DNA of 64,000 nucleotides, from positions 310,001-374,000 of the forward strand of contig NZ_JAJNDA010000001.1 in the NCBI RefSeq assembly GCF_021026295.1, written 5' to 3'. This DNA comes from Actinomycetospora soli (GTDB lineage: Bacteria; Actinomycetota; Actinomycetes; Mycobacteriales; Pseudonocardiaceae). The notes under the pieces are model-generated. The model searched no databases and was not told the DNA's origin. It saw nothing but the letters and a program-made list of their open reading frames with translations. Within the stretch, counting starts at the first letter, position 1; every line of letters begins with the position of its first letter. Made by a program: the position numbers and the translations under genes. Shown here one piece after another: positions 8,575-17,709 of the stretch.

Positions 8575-9429
8575 TCAGCTCCAGGAGTGGAAGCCCTGTC
8601 CGCTCTTGCGGCCCAGCTCCCCGCGCTCGACCTTGTCGCGCAGCAGCTGCGGCGGCGCGAACCGGTCGCCGAGCTCGGTGGCGAGGTGCTCGGCGATGGC
8701 CAGCCGGACGTCGAGTCCGACCACGTCGGTGAGCTTGAGCGGCCCCATCGGCCACCGGTAGCCCAGCTCCATGCCGGTGTCGATGTCCTCGGCGGTCGCC
8801 ACGCCCTCCTCGACCATGCGGATCGCCTCCAGCCCGACGACGAGACCGAGCCGGGAGGTCGCGAACCCCGGGGAGTCGTCGACGACGATCGGGGTCTTGC
8901 CGAGGTCGCCCACCCACTGCTGCACCCGCTCGACCACCTCCGTCGACGTCTGCGGCGTCCGGATCAGTTCGACGAGTTTCTGGGCCGGGACGGGGTTGAA
9001 GAAGTGCATGCCGATCACGCGCTCCGCGGGCAGCTCGGCGCCGATCGCGGCGACCGAGAGCGAGGACGTGTTCGACGCCAGCACCGCGTCCGGGCAGCGT
9101 CGCGCCACGTCGCCCAGGATCTGCTGCTTCAGGTCGATCTTCTCCGGCACGGCCTCGACGACGAGGCCCGCGTCCTCGGGCAGCTCCCCCGCCCCGACGA
9201 CGAAGCCCGCCCGGTCCAGCAGCGACTCCACGGTCTCGCCCTCGGGCAGCTTCCCGCGGTCCGCCGCGCCCTGCAGGCTCGTCCCGACGGCGGACCGGGC
9301 CGCCTCCGCGCGCTCGTCGTCGCTCTCCACCACGGTCACCCGCGTCGCACCCGCCGTCAGCAGGACGTGGGCGATACCCGCACCCATCGTGCCGCCGCCG
9401 ATCACGCCGACGCTCTCGGGAATCGTCAT
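8575..9429 (-). CDS. 3-hydroxyacyl-CoA (3-hydroxybutyryl-CoA) dehydrogenase
   Basis: 284 residues from the ATG at 9429, chosen because the NAD-binding motif GVIGGGTMGAGIAH then sits at residues 7-20 as in the family. Further support is ASNTSSLSVAAI, the catalytic His region IGMHFFNPVP, and the C-terminal LELGYRWPMGPLKLTDVVGLDV plus RKSGQGF. The enzyme oxidises 3-hydroxyacyl-CoA to 3-oxoacyl-CoA with NAD. Its place just upstream of, and divergent from, the phenylacetate operon makes a PaaH-like role plausible, though general fatty-acid or butyrate metabolism is equally possible. Confidence 0.9.
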   Translation of the reverse strand: MTIPESVGVIGGGTMGAGIAHVLLTAGATRVTVVESDDERAEAARSAVGTSLQGAADRGKLPEGETVESLLDRAGFVVGAGELPEDAGLVVEAVPEKIDLKQQILGDVARRCPDAVLASNTSSLSVAAIGAELPAERVIGMHFFNPVPAQKLVELIRTPQTSTEVVERVQQWVGDLGKTPIVVDDSPGFATSRLGLVVGLEAIRMVEEGVATAEDIDTGMELGYRWPMGPLKLTDVVGLDVRLAIAEHLATELGDRFAPPQLLRDKVERGELGRKSGQGFHSWS

Positions 9430-9472
9430 GGCGAGCACCCTGGCGCAGATTGCTCCGTTCGACAGGACGGAG

Positions 9473-9658
9473 GATGGCGGCGCCACCGATCCCGACCTCG
9501 TCCTGCTCTGCCGCTACCACCACCACCTCGTGCACCACGGCGGCTGGGAGATCCGCATGGTCGGCCGCCGCCCCTGGTTCACCCCACCCCGGTGGATCGA
9601 CCCCGACCGACGACCCGTCCCGGGTGGCGGCGGTCCACCCGGCACCGCCGCTGCGTGA
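9473..9658 (+). pseudogene. C-terminal remnant of a DUF222/13E12-type HNH endonuclease
   Basis: A short frame without its own start reads DGGATDPDLVLLCRYHHHLVHH, then GGWEIRM, PWFTPPRWIDPDR and a stop. This is the recognisable HNH end of the DUF222 (13E12 repeat) proteins that are abundant in actinobacteria. The N-terminal ~350 residues are absent, because the hydroxyacyl-CoA dehydrogenase start lies immediately upstream on the other strand. It is a fossil of an inserted or duplicated element. Translation is unlikely. Confidence 0.65.
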
Positions 9659-9664
9659 CGAGGG

Positions 9665-10366
9665 TCAGTGCTGCACGTCGACCAGCTGCCGGAGGCACCG
9701 CGGGCGGTCGGTGATGATCCGGTCGAGCCCGAGCCCGAGCTCGAGCATGCGCCGCATCTCCGCACCCTCGTTGACGGTGAACACGCCCGGCGACATCCCG
9801 CGTTCGCGGATCGCGGCGACCAGGTCGGCGGTCATCGCACGGTGATCGACGGTGAGGAGCTCCGCGTACGTCGCGATGTCGTCGAGCAGCGCGGCGTCGG
9901 GCGCCGCGGCGAGGAGCTGGCCCACCCGCACCCCCGGCGCCGCGAGTCCCCGGACAGCGGTCGGGTCGAAGGACATCACGACGGCGGGGCGCCCCGCCAG
10001 CTCCGCGACCACCTCGTCCCCGATACCCGGGTAGTGCCACGGGTCCTTCAGTTCCAGCAGCACCGGCAGGTCGCCCGCCGCGTCGAGGAGCTCGGCGAGC
10101 GTCGGGATGCGCTCCCCCGCGCCGGCGTCGAACGTGCGCAGGTCGGCCAGCGTGAGCGCGCCCAGGGGCTGGTCGGCGAGCGCCTCCCCGGCGTCGGTGG
10201 TGCGCCGCGGGGTGGCGTCGTGGTGGATCACGAGCGCGCCGTCGACGGTGCGCTGCACGTCGACCTCGAGACCGTCGGCGCCCTGCCGGCGGGCTTCCGC
10301 GACGGCGGCGAGGGTGTTCTCGGGGGCGTCGGCGGACGCTCCCCGGTGGGCGACGACGTCGGGCAT
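9665..10366 (-). CDS. Glycerophosphodiester phosphodiesterase (GDPD)
   Basis: 233 residues. The N-terminal [14 protein letters not shown], then [19 protein letters not shown], carry the catalytic His residues and metal-binding Glu/Asp of the GDPD TIM barrel. LLELKDP and the C-terminal [10 protein letters not shown] complete the family pattern. The enzyme hydrolyses glycerophosphodiesters to glycerol-3-phosphate plus an alcohol. There is no signal peptide, so it is cytoplasmic. The start is the ATG at 10366; a GTG two codons upstream (10372) is an alternative. It is divergent from paaA and probably unrelated to it functionally. Confidence 0.88.
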   Translation of the reverse strand: MPDVVAHRGASADAPENTLAAVAEARRQGADGLEVDVQRTVDGALVIHHDATPRRTTDAGEALADQPLGALTLADLRTFDAGAGERIPTLAELLDAAGDLPVLLELKDPWHYPGIGDEVVAELAGRPAVVMSFDPTAVRGLAAPGVRVGQLLAAAPDAALLDDIATYAELLTVDHRAMTADLVAAIRERGMSPGVFTVNEGAEMRRMLELGLGLDRIITDRPRCLRQLVDVQH

Positions 10367-10444
10367 GCTCACATCCGACCAGAGCGGGGTGACGACGAGA
10401 CGAACGGCTTGCGTCGGGGCCCCGCCGTCGGGCACCATCGGCAA

Positions 10445-10460
10445 CCGAACGAACATTCGG
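10445..10460. promoter_or_regulatory. Inverted repeat upstream of paaA, candidate operator
   Basis: CCGAA and TTCGG flank a six-base spacer, ending eight bases before the paaA GTG. The surrounding ACCGAACGAACATTCGG loosely resembles TetR-type PaaR sites of actinobacteria. Repression of the paa operon from here is inference; no paaR gene is visible in the window. Confidence 0.35.
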
Positions 10461-10468
10461 GAGGGCTT

Positions 10469-11440
10469 GTGGACCGGGACGAGCAGCAGCTGGCCGAGGC
10501 GTTCGACGCCACCGTGGCCGCGGAGGGCCGGATCGAGCCGCGCGACTGGATGCCCGAGGGCTACCGGAAGACCCTGATCCGGCAGATCGCGCAGCACGCG
10601 CACTCCGAGATCATCGGCATGCAGCCCGAGGGCAACTGGATCCTCCGCGCACCCAGTCTGCGTCGGAAGGCGATCCTGCTCGCCAAGGTGCAGGACGAGG
10701 CCGGTCACGGGCTGTACCTGTACTCGGCCACCGAGACCCTCGGCGTCGACCGCACCGAGCTCACCGAGAAGCTGATCGACTCGAAGCAGAAGTACTCGTC
10801 GATCTTCAACTACCCGACGCTGACCTACGCCGACATCGGCGTCATCGGCTGGCTCGTCGACGGCGCCGCGATCTGCAACCAGGTCCCGCTGTGCCGCTCC
10901 AGCTACGGCCCCTACGCCCGGGCGATGGTGCGGATCTGCAAGGAGGAGTCCTTCCACCAGCGGCAGGGCTTCGAACTGCTCATGACGCTGATGGCGGGCA
11001 CCGACGCCCAGCGCGAGATGGTGCAGGACGCGGTGAACCGCTGGTGGTGGCCCTCGCTGATGATGTTCGGCCCCGCCGACGGCGACTCCCCCAACACCCA
11101 GCAGTCCATGGCCTGGCGCATCAAGCGGCACACCAACGACGAGCTGCGCCAGCGCTACGTCGACATGACCGTCCCGCAGGCCGCCGCGCTCGGCGTCACG
11201 CTGCCCGACCCGGAGCTGCGCTGGAACGACGAGCGCCAGGCGCACGACTTCGGCGACATCGACTGGAACGAGTTCACCGCGGTCGTGAAGGGCGCCGGCC
11301 CCTGCAACGCGCAGCGCCTGGCCCACCGCCGCGCCGCGCACGAGGGCGGCCAGTGGGTCCGCGACGCCGCCTCCGCCTACGCCGCGAAGCAGGCCGAGCG
11401 CGCGACCCGTCGTCAGGAAGGGGAGGTGGCCGTCGCATGA
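10469..11440 (+). CDS. paaA: 1,2-phenylacetyl-CoA epoxidase, catalytic subunit A
   Basis: 323 residues from a GTG at 10469 preceded by GGGAGGG. The diiron carboxylate ligands are visible as DEAGH at residues 76-80 and EESFH at 159-163, in the sequence context of PaaA. With PaaB, PaaC, PaaD and PaaE it forms the multicomponent oxygenase that converts phenylacetyl-CoA to its ring-1,2-epoxide using O2 and NADPH. First gene of an operon in which paaB, paaC and paaD each overlap the preceding stop by four bases. Confidence 0.96.
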   Translation: MDRDEQQLAEAFDATVAAEGRIEPRDWMPEGYRKTLIRQIAQHAHSEIIGMQPEGNWILRAPSLRRKAILLAKVQDEAGHGLYLYSATETLGVDRTELTEKLIDSKQKYSSIFNYPTLTYADIGVIGWLVDGAAICNQVPLCRSSYGPYARAMVRICKEESFHQRQGFELLMTLMAGTDAQREMVQDAVNRWWWPSLMMFGPADGDSPNTQQSMAWRIKRHTNDELRQRYVDMTVPQAAALGVTLPDPELRWNDERQAHDFGDIDWNEFTAVVKGAGPCNAQRLAHRRAAHEGGQWVRDAASAYAAKQAERATRRQEGEVAVA

Positions 11441-11787
11441 GCATGGCCGACGACGTCACCGCGCACCCCGAGGGCGAGCCGGACATCCGGCCCGGTGTCA
11501 CCCCCGACCGCACCTGGCCGCTCTACGAGGTGTTCGTCCGCGGCAAGCGCGGGCTGAACCACGTGCACGTCGGGTCGCTGCACGCCCCCGACGACCACAT
11601 GGCGCTGCACAACGCCCGCAACCTCTACACCCGGCGCAACGAGGGCGTGTCGATCTGGGTGGTGCGGGCCGACGCGATCACCGCGTCCAGCCCCGACGAG
11701 AAGGACCCGTTCTTCGCGCCGTCGGGCGACAAGGTCTACCGCCACCCCACGTTCTACGAGATCCCCGAGGACGTGCCGCACCTGTGA
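11437..11787 (+). CDS. paaB: 1,2-phenylacetyl-CoA epoxidase subunit B
   Basis: 116 residues. The ATG at 11437 overlaps the paaA stop (ATGA); another ATG lies two codons on. The core from [32 protein letters not shown] through [16 protein letters not shown] is characteristic of PaaB, the small subunit thought to bridge the two PaaAC heterodimers. The N-terminus is about 25 residues longer than the minimal family core. Translation is coupled to paaA and paaC. Confidence 0.95.
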   Translation: MSMADDVTAHPEGEPDIRPGVTPDRTWPLYEVFVRGKRGLNHVHVGSLHAPDDHMALHNARNLYTRRNEGVSIWVVRADAITASSPDEKDPFFAPSGDKVYRHPTFYEIPEDVPHL

Positions 11788-12707
11788 ATGCATCGCACGA
11801 CAACGTCTACGACGCCCTCGGCGAATCCGACCACGAGGGCCGCTGGGCCTACGGCGCCGGGTTCGACGAGACGGTCGTCGAGGTCACGGCGCCCGCACCG
11901 GAGGGCGTCGACCGCGCCGACCTCGCCGCCTACTGCCTCATGCTCGCCGACGACGCGCTCGTCGCGAGCCAGCGCCTGTCGGAGTGGGCCACGCACGCCC
12001 CGGAGCTGGAGGAGGAGGTCGCGCTCGCGAACATCGCGCTCGACCTGCTCGGCCAGGCCCGGGTGCTCCTGTCCCGCGCCGGGCACCTCGGCGCGGCGGA
12101 GCGCTTCCGGACGCCGGGTCTCGCCGCCGGCCTGTCCGACGAGGACGTCCTGGCCTACTTCCGGGACGACCGGTCCTTCCGCAACGTCACGCTCGCCGAG
12201 ATGGATCTCGGCGACTTCGGGCGCACCATGGCCTGGATCCTCGTCTACTCCTCGTGGCGCCTGGCGCTCATGACGACGCTGCGCGGCTCGGCCGACCCGG
12301 TGCTCGCCGCCGTCGCAGGCAAGGCCGTGCCGGAGCTGGCCTACCAGCGCGAGTACGCGGCGGGCTGGGTCGTTCGCCTCGGCGACGGCACCGCCGAGTC
12401 CCACGCGCGGATGCAGGCCGGCCTCGACGACGTGTGGCCGTTCGTCACCGAGCTCTTCCTCGCACACCCGGTGGAGACGCGCTTGGTCGAGGCCGGCGTG
12501 GCGGTCGACCCGGCGTCGCTGCAGGCGGCCGTGGACGCCGACCTCGCGCAGGTCCTGCCGGTCGCGACGCTGACCGAGCCGACCCGACCCGCCGTCGGGC
12601 TGGTGGGCGGCCGGGGCGGCCGCGACGGGGTGCACACCGAGGCGCTCGGCAAGGTCCTCGCCGTCATGCAGTCGCTGGCCCGCGCGCACCCGGACGCGAC
12701 GTGGTGA
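11784..12707 (+). CDS. paaC: 1,2-phenylacetyl-CoA epoxidase, structural subunit C
   Basis: 307 residues beginning at a GTG that overlaps the paaB stop (GTGA). It has the ferritin-like helical pattern of PaaC: YCLMLADDALVASQRLSEW, ALANIALDLLGQARVLLSRAG, then the WILVYSSWRLALM helix. PaaC pairs with PaaA as the non-catalytic subunit that stabilises it and helps bind CoA. The stop overlaps the paaD start. Confidence 0.95.
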   Translation: MNASHDNVYDALGESDHEGRWAYGAGFDETVVEVTAPAPEGVDRADLAAYCLMLADDALVASQRLSEWATHAPELEEEVALANIALDLLGQARVLLSRAGHLGAAERFRTPGLAAGLSDEDVLAYFRDDRSFRNVTLAEMDLGDFGRTMAWILVYSSWRLALMTTLRGSADPVLAAVAGKAVPELAYQREYAAGWVVRLGDGTAESHARMQAGLDDVWPFVTELFLAHPVETRLVEAGVAVDPASLQAAVDADLAQVLPVATLTEPTRPAVGLVGGRGGRDGVHTEALGKVLAVMQSLARAHPDATW

Positions 12708-13201
12708 CCGCCATGACCGCCGAGCTGTGGGACGCCGCGGCCGAGGTGACCGACCCCGAGATGCCGATGCTGACGCTGGCCGACCTCGGGGTGCTGCGGT
12801 CGGTGTCGCAGGACGACGGGCGCATCACCGCCACCATCACCCCCACCTACGCCGGATGCCCCGCGCTCGACGCGATGGCCGACGACCTGCGCTCGAGGCT
12901 GGGTGCGTTCGGCGAGGTCGAGGTGAAGGTGAGCCTCACGCCGCCCTGGACGACCGACCTCATCTCCGACGAGGGCCGGCGCAAGCTCGCCGAGGCCGGC
13001 GTCGCGCCGCCCGCCCACATCGGGCCGCGGTCGACCGGCCCGGTGCCGCTGACACTGGCGGCGCCGCCGAAGCGGGTCGACTGCCCGCGCTGCGGCAGCG
13101 CCGACACCGAGGAGCTGTCGCGCTTCGGGCCCACCGCCTGCACCGCCCTGCGTCGCTGCCGCGCCTGCTCCGAGCCCTTCGAGCACATGAAGGACATCTG
13201 A
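12704..13201 (+). CDS. paaD: 1,2-phenylacetyl-CoA epoxidase subunit D (MIP18-type, zinc ribbon)
   Basis: 165 residues from the GTG at 12704, which overlaps the paaC stop (GTGA); an ATG three codons later is an alternative. The N-terminal half is the MIP18/SufT-like domain (EVTDPEMPMLTLADLGVLR, TPTYAGCPALDAM), and the C-terminal 40 residues hold a Cys4 zinc ribbon (CPRCGS, then CRAC). PaaD is needed for maturation of the oxygenase, probably iron-sulfur or diiron centre assembly. It overlaps paaE by one base (TGATG). Confidence 0.95.
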   Translation: MTAMTAELWDAAAEVTDPEMPMLTLADLGVLRSVSQDDGRITATITPTYAGCPALDAMADDLRSRLGAFGEVEVKVSLTPPWTTDLISDEGRRKLAEAGVAPPAHIGPRSTGPVPLTLAAPPKRVDCPRCGSADTEELSRFGPTACTALRRCRACSEPFEHMKDI

Positions 13202-14256
13202 TGACCACGGCCGTCGGGAGCGGGTTCCACGCGCTGCGCGTCGCCGCCGTCGAGCGCCTCACCGACGACGCCGTCGCGGTCACCGTCGACGTTCCGCCCG
13301 ACCTGCGCGAGCACTACGCGTTCCGCGCCGGGCAGTACCTGACGCTCTCGCACGACGGCGAGCGCCGCTCCTACTCGATCTGCGCCCCGGAGGGAGCGGC
13401 GCCGCGGATCGGGGTGCGGCGGGTGGAGACCGGGATGTTCTCGGAGTGGCTGGTCGACCGCCTCGCGGTCGGCGACACGCTCGAGGTCGGCCCGCCCGAC
13501 GGCCGGTTCACGCCGGACCCGCAGCCGGGCGAGCACCACACGCTGATCGCCGCCGGGTCGGGCATCACGCCGGTGCTCTCGATCGCCGCGACCGTGCTGG
13601 CCGCCCACCCCGACACCCACGTCACGCTGCTCTACGGCAACCGCCGCGCCGACACCGTGATGTTCGCCGAGGAGCTCGCCGACCTGAAGGACCGCTACCG
13701 CGCGCGGTTCCAGCTCGACCACGTGCTCTCCCGCGAGCCCGTCGAGGCAGAGATCTTCGCGGGGCGGCTCGACCGGGAGAAGCTCCGGACGCTGCTCACC
13801 CACCTCGTGCCGACCCCGCAGGTCGACCACTGGTGGCTGTGCGGACCGCTCGAGATGGTGACCGGCGCGCGCGAGGAGCTGGCCGACCTCGGCGTCCCGC
13901 GCGAGAAGGTGCACGCGGAGCTGTTCTACGTCGACACCCCGCCGCCGCAGCCGCGCCGCCATGAGGACGCCCCGGCCGAGGGCGCGACGGCGACCATCGT
14001 GCTCCACGGCCGCAGCGTCACCGCCACGATCCCGCCCGACTCCTTCGTGCTGGACGCCGCGCAGAAGGTGCGCTCCGACCTGCCGTTCGCCTGCAAGGGT
14101 GGCGTATGCGGGACGTGCCGCGCGAAGGTCGTCACCGGCGAGGTGGCGATGCAGCGCAACTTCGCGCTGGAGACCGAGGAGGTCGAGGCCGGGTTCGTGC
14201 TGACGTGCCAGTCGGTCCCGGTCTCCGACGAGCTGACCATCGACTACGACGTCTAG
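13201..14256 (+). CDS. paaE: 1,2-phenylacetyl-CoA epoxidase reductase subunit E
   Basis: 351 residues. The order is a ferredoxin-reductase FAD domain (RSYSIC near residue 56), an NADPH domain (AGSGITPVLSI, LLYGNR, CGPLEMV) and a C-terminal plant-type 2Fe-2S ferredoxin domain with CKGGVCGTCRAKV and a fourth Cys in LTCQS. It delivers electrons from NADPH to the PaaA diiron centre. The one-base overlap with paaD indicates coupled translation, and the paaZ start follows seven bases after its stop. Confidence 0.96.
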   Translation: MTTAVGSGFHALRVAAVERLTDDAVAVTVDVPPDLREHYAFRAGQYLTLSHDGERRSYSICAPEGAAPRIGVRRVETGMFSEWLVDRLAVGDTLEVGPPDGRFTPDPQPGEHHTLIAAGSGITPVLSIAATVLAAHPDTHVTLLYGNRRADTVMFAEELADLKDRYRARFQLDHVLSREPVEAEIFAGRLDREKLRTLLTHLVPTPQVDHWWLCGPLEMVTGAREELADLGVPREKVHAELFYVDTPPPQPRRHEDAPAEGATATIVLHGRSVTATIPPDSFVLDAAQKVRSDLPFACKGGVCGTCRAKVVTGEVAMQRNFALETEEVEAGFVLTCQSVPVSDELTIDYDV

Positions 14257-14263
14257 GAGCGAC

Positions 14264-16297
14264 ATGCCGGTCGAGAGCTTCCTGCAGGGCCGCTGGCAGG
14301 CCGGGTCCGGCGAGGGCCGGCCGATGTTCGACGCCGTCACCGGCGACGAGGTCGACTGCCTCTCCACCGACGGCCTCGACTTCGCGGGCGCCGCCGCGTA
14401 CGCCCGGTCCGTCGGCGGTCCGGCGCTGCGCGACCTGTCGTTCCACCAGCGCGCCTCCCTGCTCAAGGCCCTCGCCGGGCACCTGCGCGAGCACCGCGAC
14501 GAGCTCTACGCCCTCTCCGCGCGCACGGGCGCGACCCTCGGCGACTCGAAGTTCGACGTCGACGGCGGCATCGGCGTCCTCCAGGCCTACGCGTCGAAGG
14601 GCAAGCGCGAGCTCCCGGCCGGCACGGTGCTCGTCGAGGGCGACGTCGAGCCGCTCTCCAAGGACGGCTCCTTCCTCGCCCAGCACGTGCTCTCCCCGCT
14701 GCACGGCGTCGCCGTCCAGGTCAACGCCTACAACTTCCCCTGCTGGGGCCCGCTGGAGAAGCTCGCCCCGGCGTTCTTGGCCGGGGTCCCGTCGATCGTC
14801 AAGCCCGCCACCCCCACGGCCTTCCTGACGGCGGGTCTGGTCCGGTTGATCGTCGACTCCGGCCTGCTGCCCGACGGCGCCGTGCAGTTCGTCGCCGGCA
14901 GCGTGGGCGACCTCTTCGACCACCTCACCGGGCAGGACCTCGTGTCCTTCACCGGCTCGGCGTCGACCGCCCGGCAGCTGCGCACGCACCCGAACCTCGC
15001 GGCCCGCGCCGTCCGGTTCACCGCCGAGGCCGACTCGCTGAACTGCTCGATCCTCGGACCGGACGCGACGCCGGGGACGCCGGAGTTCGACCTGTACGTC
15101 ACGCAGCTCGTCACCGAGATGACGGTGAAGGCCGGTCAGAAGTGCACGGCGATCCGGCGCGCGTTCGTGCCCGGTGAGCACCTCGACGCCGTGGCCGAGG
15201 CCGTGTCCGAGCGCCTCGGCCGCATCACGATCGGGAACCCCGCGAACCCGGACGTGCGAATGGGCGCGCTCGCGGGCCTGGAGCAGCGCGAGGAGGTCCG
15301 GCGCTCGCTCAAGGCCCTGCTCGACGGCTCGCGGGTGCTCTTCGGGTCCCCGGACACCGTGGAGGTGACCGACGCCGACGCCGAGCGCGGCGCGTTCCTC
15401 TCCCCCGTGCTGCTCGCCGCCGACCCCGACTCGGCGGCCGTGCACGAGGTCGAGGCGTTCGGCCCCGTGTCCTCGCTGGTGCCCTACACCTCGACCGAGC
15501 AGGTCATCGAGCTGGCCGCCCGCGGTCAGGGGTCGCTCGCCGGGTCGGTGGTCACCGGCGACAGCGACTTCGCCCGGGAGGTCGTGCTCGGCGTCGCCCC
15601 GTGGCACGGTCGCCTGCTGGTGCTCGACCAGGCCGACGCGACGACCTCGACCGGCCACGGCTCGCCGATGCCGCAGCTCGTCCACGGTGGCCCCGGCCGG
15701 GCCGGCGGCGGCGAGGAGATGGGCGGCGTCCGCGGGGTGAAGCACCACATGCAGCGCACCGCGGTGCAGGGCTCGCCGGAGATGCTCACGGCGATCACCG
15801 GGCGGTGGGTGCCGGGCACCGAGCGCCGCGTCACCGACGTCCACCCGTTCCGCAAGCACCTCGAGGAGCTGCGGATCGGCGACACGGTCGTCGGCGGTCC
15901 GCGCCGGGTGACGCTGGAGGACGTCGAGCACTTCGCGGAGTTCACCGGCGACACCTTCTACGCGCACATGGACAGTGCAGCCGCCGAGGCCAACCCGTTC
16001 TTCGGGGAGCGCGTGGCGCACGGGTACCTGGTCGTCTCGTTCGCGGCCGGACTGTTCGTCGACCCGGCGCCCGGGCCCGTGCTGGCCAACTTCGGCGTCG
16101 ACTCCCTGCGGTTCCTGACGCCCGTGAAGTTCGACGACGAGCTGACGATCACCCTGACCGCCAAGCAGATCACCCCCCGCGACACCGCCGCGTACGGCGA
16201 GGTCCGCTGGGACGCCGACGTCACGAACCAGAACGGCGACTCGGTGGCGCGCTACGACGTGCTCACGCTGGTGGCGAAGCAGGCGGAGACCTCGTGA
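14264..16297 (+). CDS. paaZ: Bifunctional oxepin-CoA hydrolase / 3-oxo-5,6-dehydrosuberyl-CoA semialdehyde dehydrogenase
   Basis: 677 residues, as expected for the full fusion. Residues 1 to about 520 are an aldehyde dehydrogenase with catalytic Cys294 in VKAGQKCTAI. The C-terminal ~150 residues are a MaoC/R-specific hydratase domain with FTGDTFYAHMDSAAAE and FFGERVAHGYLV. It opens the oxepin ring of the isomerised epoxide and oxidises the resulting aldehyde with NADP. An AGGAG ribosome site lies just upstream. The stop overlaps the paaI GTG by four bases. Confidence 0.95.
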   Translation: MPVESFLQGRWQAGSGEGRPMFDAVTGDEVDCLSTDGLDFAGAAAYARSVGGPALRDLSFHQRASLLKALAGHLREHRDELYALSARTGATLGDSKFDVDGGIGVLQAYASKGKRELPAGTVLVEGDVEPLSKDGSFLAQHVLSPLHGVAVQVNAYNFPCWGPLEKLAPAFLAGVPSIVKPATPTAFLTAGLVRLIVDSGLLPDGAVQFVAGSVGDLFDHLTGQDLVSFTGSASTARQLRTHPNLAARAVRFTAEADSLNCSILGPDATPGTPEFDLYVTQLVTEMTVKAGQKCTAIRRAFVPGEHLDAVAEAVSERLGRITIGNPANPDVRMGALAGLEQREEVRRSLKALLDGSRVLFGSPDTVEVTDADAERGAFLSPVLLAADPDSAAVHEVEAFGPVSSLVPYTSTEQVIELAARGQGSLAGSVVTGDSDFAREVVLGVAPWHGRLLVLDQADATTSTGHGSPMPQLVHGGPGRAGGGEEMGGVRGVKHHMQRTAVQGSPEMLTAITGRWVPGTERRVTDVHPFRKHLEELRIGDTVVGGPRRVTLEDVEHFAEFTGDTFYAHMDSAAAEANPFFGERVAHGYLVVSFAAGLFVDPAPGPVLANFGVDSLRFLTPVKFDDELTITLTAKQITPRDTAAYGEVRWDADVTNQNGDSVARYDVLTLVAKQAETS

Positions 16298-16692
16298 TCG
16301 CCGCCTCGGTCAAGCGCATGTGGGACGACGACGCCGCGTCCCGCAAGCTCGGCATGGAACTGCACGCCGCGGCCGACGGCGAGGCCCGGCTGACCATGCG
16401 CGTCACCTCCGACATGGTCAACGGGCACGGCATGTGCCACGGCGGCTACCTGTTCCTGCTCGCCGACTCCGCCTTCGCGTGCGCCTGCAACTCCCCCGGG
16501 CCGGTGACCGTCGCCGCCGGCGGCGACATCGTGTTCGTCGCCTCCGCCCGGGAGAACGACGTGCTCGAGGCCGTGGCCGTCGAGCGCACCCGCTACGGCC
16601 GCTCCGGGGTCTACGACGTCACGATCACGCGCCCCACCGACGGGCTGGTGATCGCCGAGTTCCGTGGACGATCGCGTGTGCTTCGCTCGTGA
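16294..16692 (+). CDS. paaI: Hydroxyphenylacetyl-CoA thioesterase (hotdog fold)
   Basis: 132 residues from a GTG overlapping the paaZ stop. The hotdog-fold thioesterase motif NGHGMCHGGYLFLLADSAFA is diagnostic for PaaI, which releases CoA from dead-end hydroxylated phenylacetyl-CoA products. The last few codons and the TGA stop lie within a copy of the dispersed palindromic element (16677-16731), so the extreme C-terminus (RVLRS) is encoded by the repeat. Confidence 0.93.
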   Translation: MIAASVKRMWDDDAASRKLGMELHAAADGEARLTMRVTSDMVNGHGMCHGGYLFLLADSAFACACNSPGPVTVAAGGDIVFVASARENDVLEAVAVERTRYGRSGVYDVTITRPTDGLVIAEFRGRSRVLRS

Positions 16693-16731
16693 GCAGAAAA
16701 GGTCGCTATCACGACCCTTAGTGCTCACGAG
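16677..16731 (+). repeat. Dispersed palindromic element, copy 1 (diverged)
   Basis: TGTGCTTCGC, then TC, then a 40-base palindrome core (16689-16728; extended arms 16686-16731) running from GTGAGCAGAAAAGGTCG to CGACCCTTAGTGCTCAC, with three mismatches between arms. Two better-preserved copies in the same orientation occur at 47766-47817 and 48803-48857. It covers the paaI stop codon and could form an RNA hairpin acting as terminator or 3-prime stabiliser between paaI and the crotonase gene. Confidence 0.8.
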
Positions 16732-16743
16732 GCCGGAGGCCAC

Positions 16744-17634
16744 ATGGAGATCCGCTACGAGGTCGCCGACGGGATCGCGACGATCACCCTCGACCGCCCG
16801 GACCGGATGAACGCGTTCACCCCGACCATGGCGACCGAGCTCGTCGCCGCGTTCGACGCGGCCGACGCCGACGACGCCGTCCGCGTCGTGGTGCTCACCG
16901 GAGCGGGACGCGCCTTCTGCGCGGGCGCGGACCTCGGCCGGGGCGGGTCGACGTTCGACTACGAGGCCGTCCGGGACGCGCGGCTGCGCGCGGGCGGGAC
17001 GATCGACGGGATGCCCCGCGACCTCGGCGGGGTCGCGGTCCTGCGGATCGCCGCCGCCGTGAAGCCGGTGATCGCGGCGGTCAACGGGCCCGCCGTCGGG
17101 ATCGGGGCGTCGATGCTGCTCCCGGCGGACGTTCGGATCGCCGCGGAGTCGGCGCGCTTCGGCTACGTCTTCACGCGCCGCGGGATCGCCCCGGACGGCG
17201 CGTCCAGCTGGTTCCTCCCGCGCGTCGTCGGCATCTCGCAGGCGATGGAGTGGGTCGCCACGGGGCGGGTCTTCCCCGCCGCCGAGGCGCTGGCCGGGCG
17301 GCTGGTCTCGCGGGTCGTCCCCGACGACGAGCTGGGCGCGGCCGTGCGGGCGCTGGCGGCGGAGATCGCGGAGAACACGTCCGGCGTCTCGGTGGCGCTG
17401 ACCCGCCGCATGATGTGGTCGATGCTCGGCGCCGAGTCCCCGTGGGACGCCCACCGGACGGACACGCGCGTGATCGCCGCGCTCGGGGCGGGGCCGGACG
17501 CCGCCGAGGGCGTGACCTCGTTCCTGGAGAAGCGGCCGCCGTCGTTCACCGCCTCGCCGGGTGACTACCTCGACCTCGTCGACCCCTGGCCGGGTGTCCC
17601 GGACGATCTGGTGCCGCCCGCCCCCGACGCCTGA
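16744..17634 (+). CDS. Enoyl-CoA hydratase/isomerase (crotonase family)
   Basis: 296 residues. The oxyanion-hole segments AFCAGADLG and NGPAVGIGASMLLPADVRIA are clear. In the active-site helix region the first catalytic Glu of rat crotonase (QPE) aligns with a non-acidic residue in FGYVFTRRGIAPDG, while the second aligns with Glu in AMEWVATG. A single catalytic acid suggests an isomerase or modified hydratase (inference). It lies 51 bases after paaI and could supply the PaaF or PaaG step of the phenylacetate pathway, though its length and features do not fix which. Confidence 0.85.
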   Translation: MEIRYEVADGIATITLDRPDRMNAFTPTMATELVAAFDAADADDAVRVVVLTGAGRAFCAGADLGRGGSTFDYEAVRDARLRAGGTIDGMPRDLGGVAVLRIAAAVKPVIAAVNGPAVGIGASMLLPADVRIAAESARFGYVFTRRGIAPDGASSWFLPRVVGISQAMEWVATGRVFPAAEALAGRLVSRVVPDDELGAAVRALAAEIAENTSGVSVALTRRMMWSMLGAESPWDAHRTDTRVIAALGAGPDAAEGVTSFLEKRPPSFTASPGDYLDLVDPWPGVPDDLVPPAPDA

Positions 17635-17635
17635 C

Positions 17636-17687
17636 GATCGAGTGCGGCGATGTGCGTCAGCAGTGGTGCACATCGCCGCACTCGATC
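17636..17687. terminator. Perfect 20-bp inverted repeat between convergent genes
   Basis: GATCGAGTGCGGCGATGTGC (17636-17655) is repeated in reverse complement at 17668-17687 around a 12-base loop. It begins two bases after the crotonase stop and ends before the stop of the convergent membrane-protein gene. It is probably a bidirectional terminator. Its sequence is unrelated to the dispersed palindrome at 16.7 kb. Confidence 0.7.
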
Positions 17688-17709
17688 ATCGGCCGGGTCG
17701 GGCCGCCGG

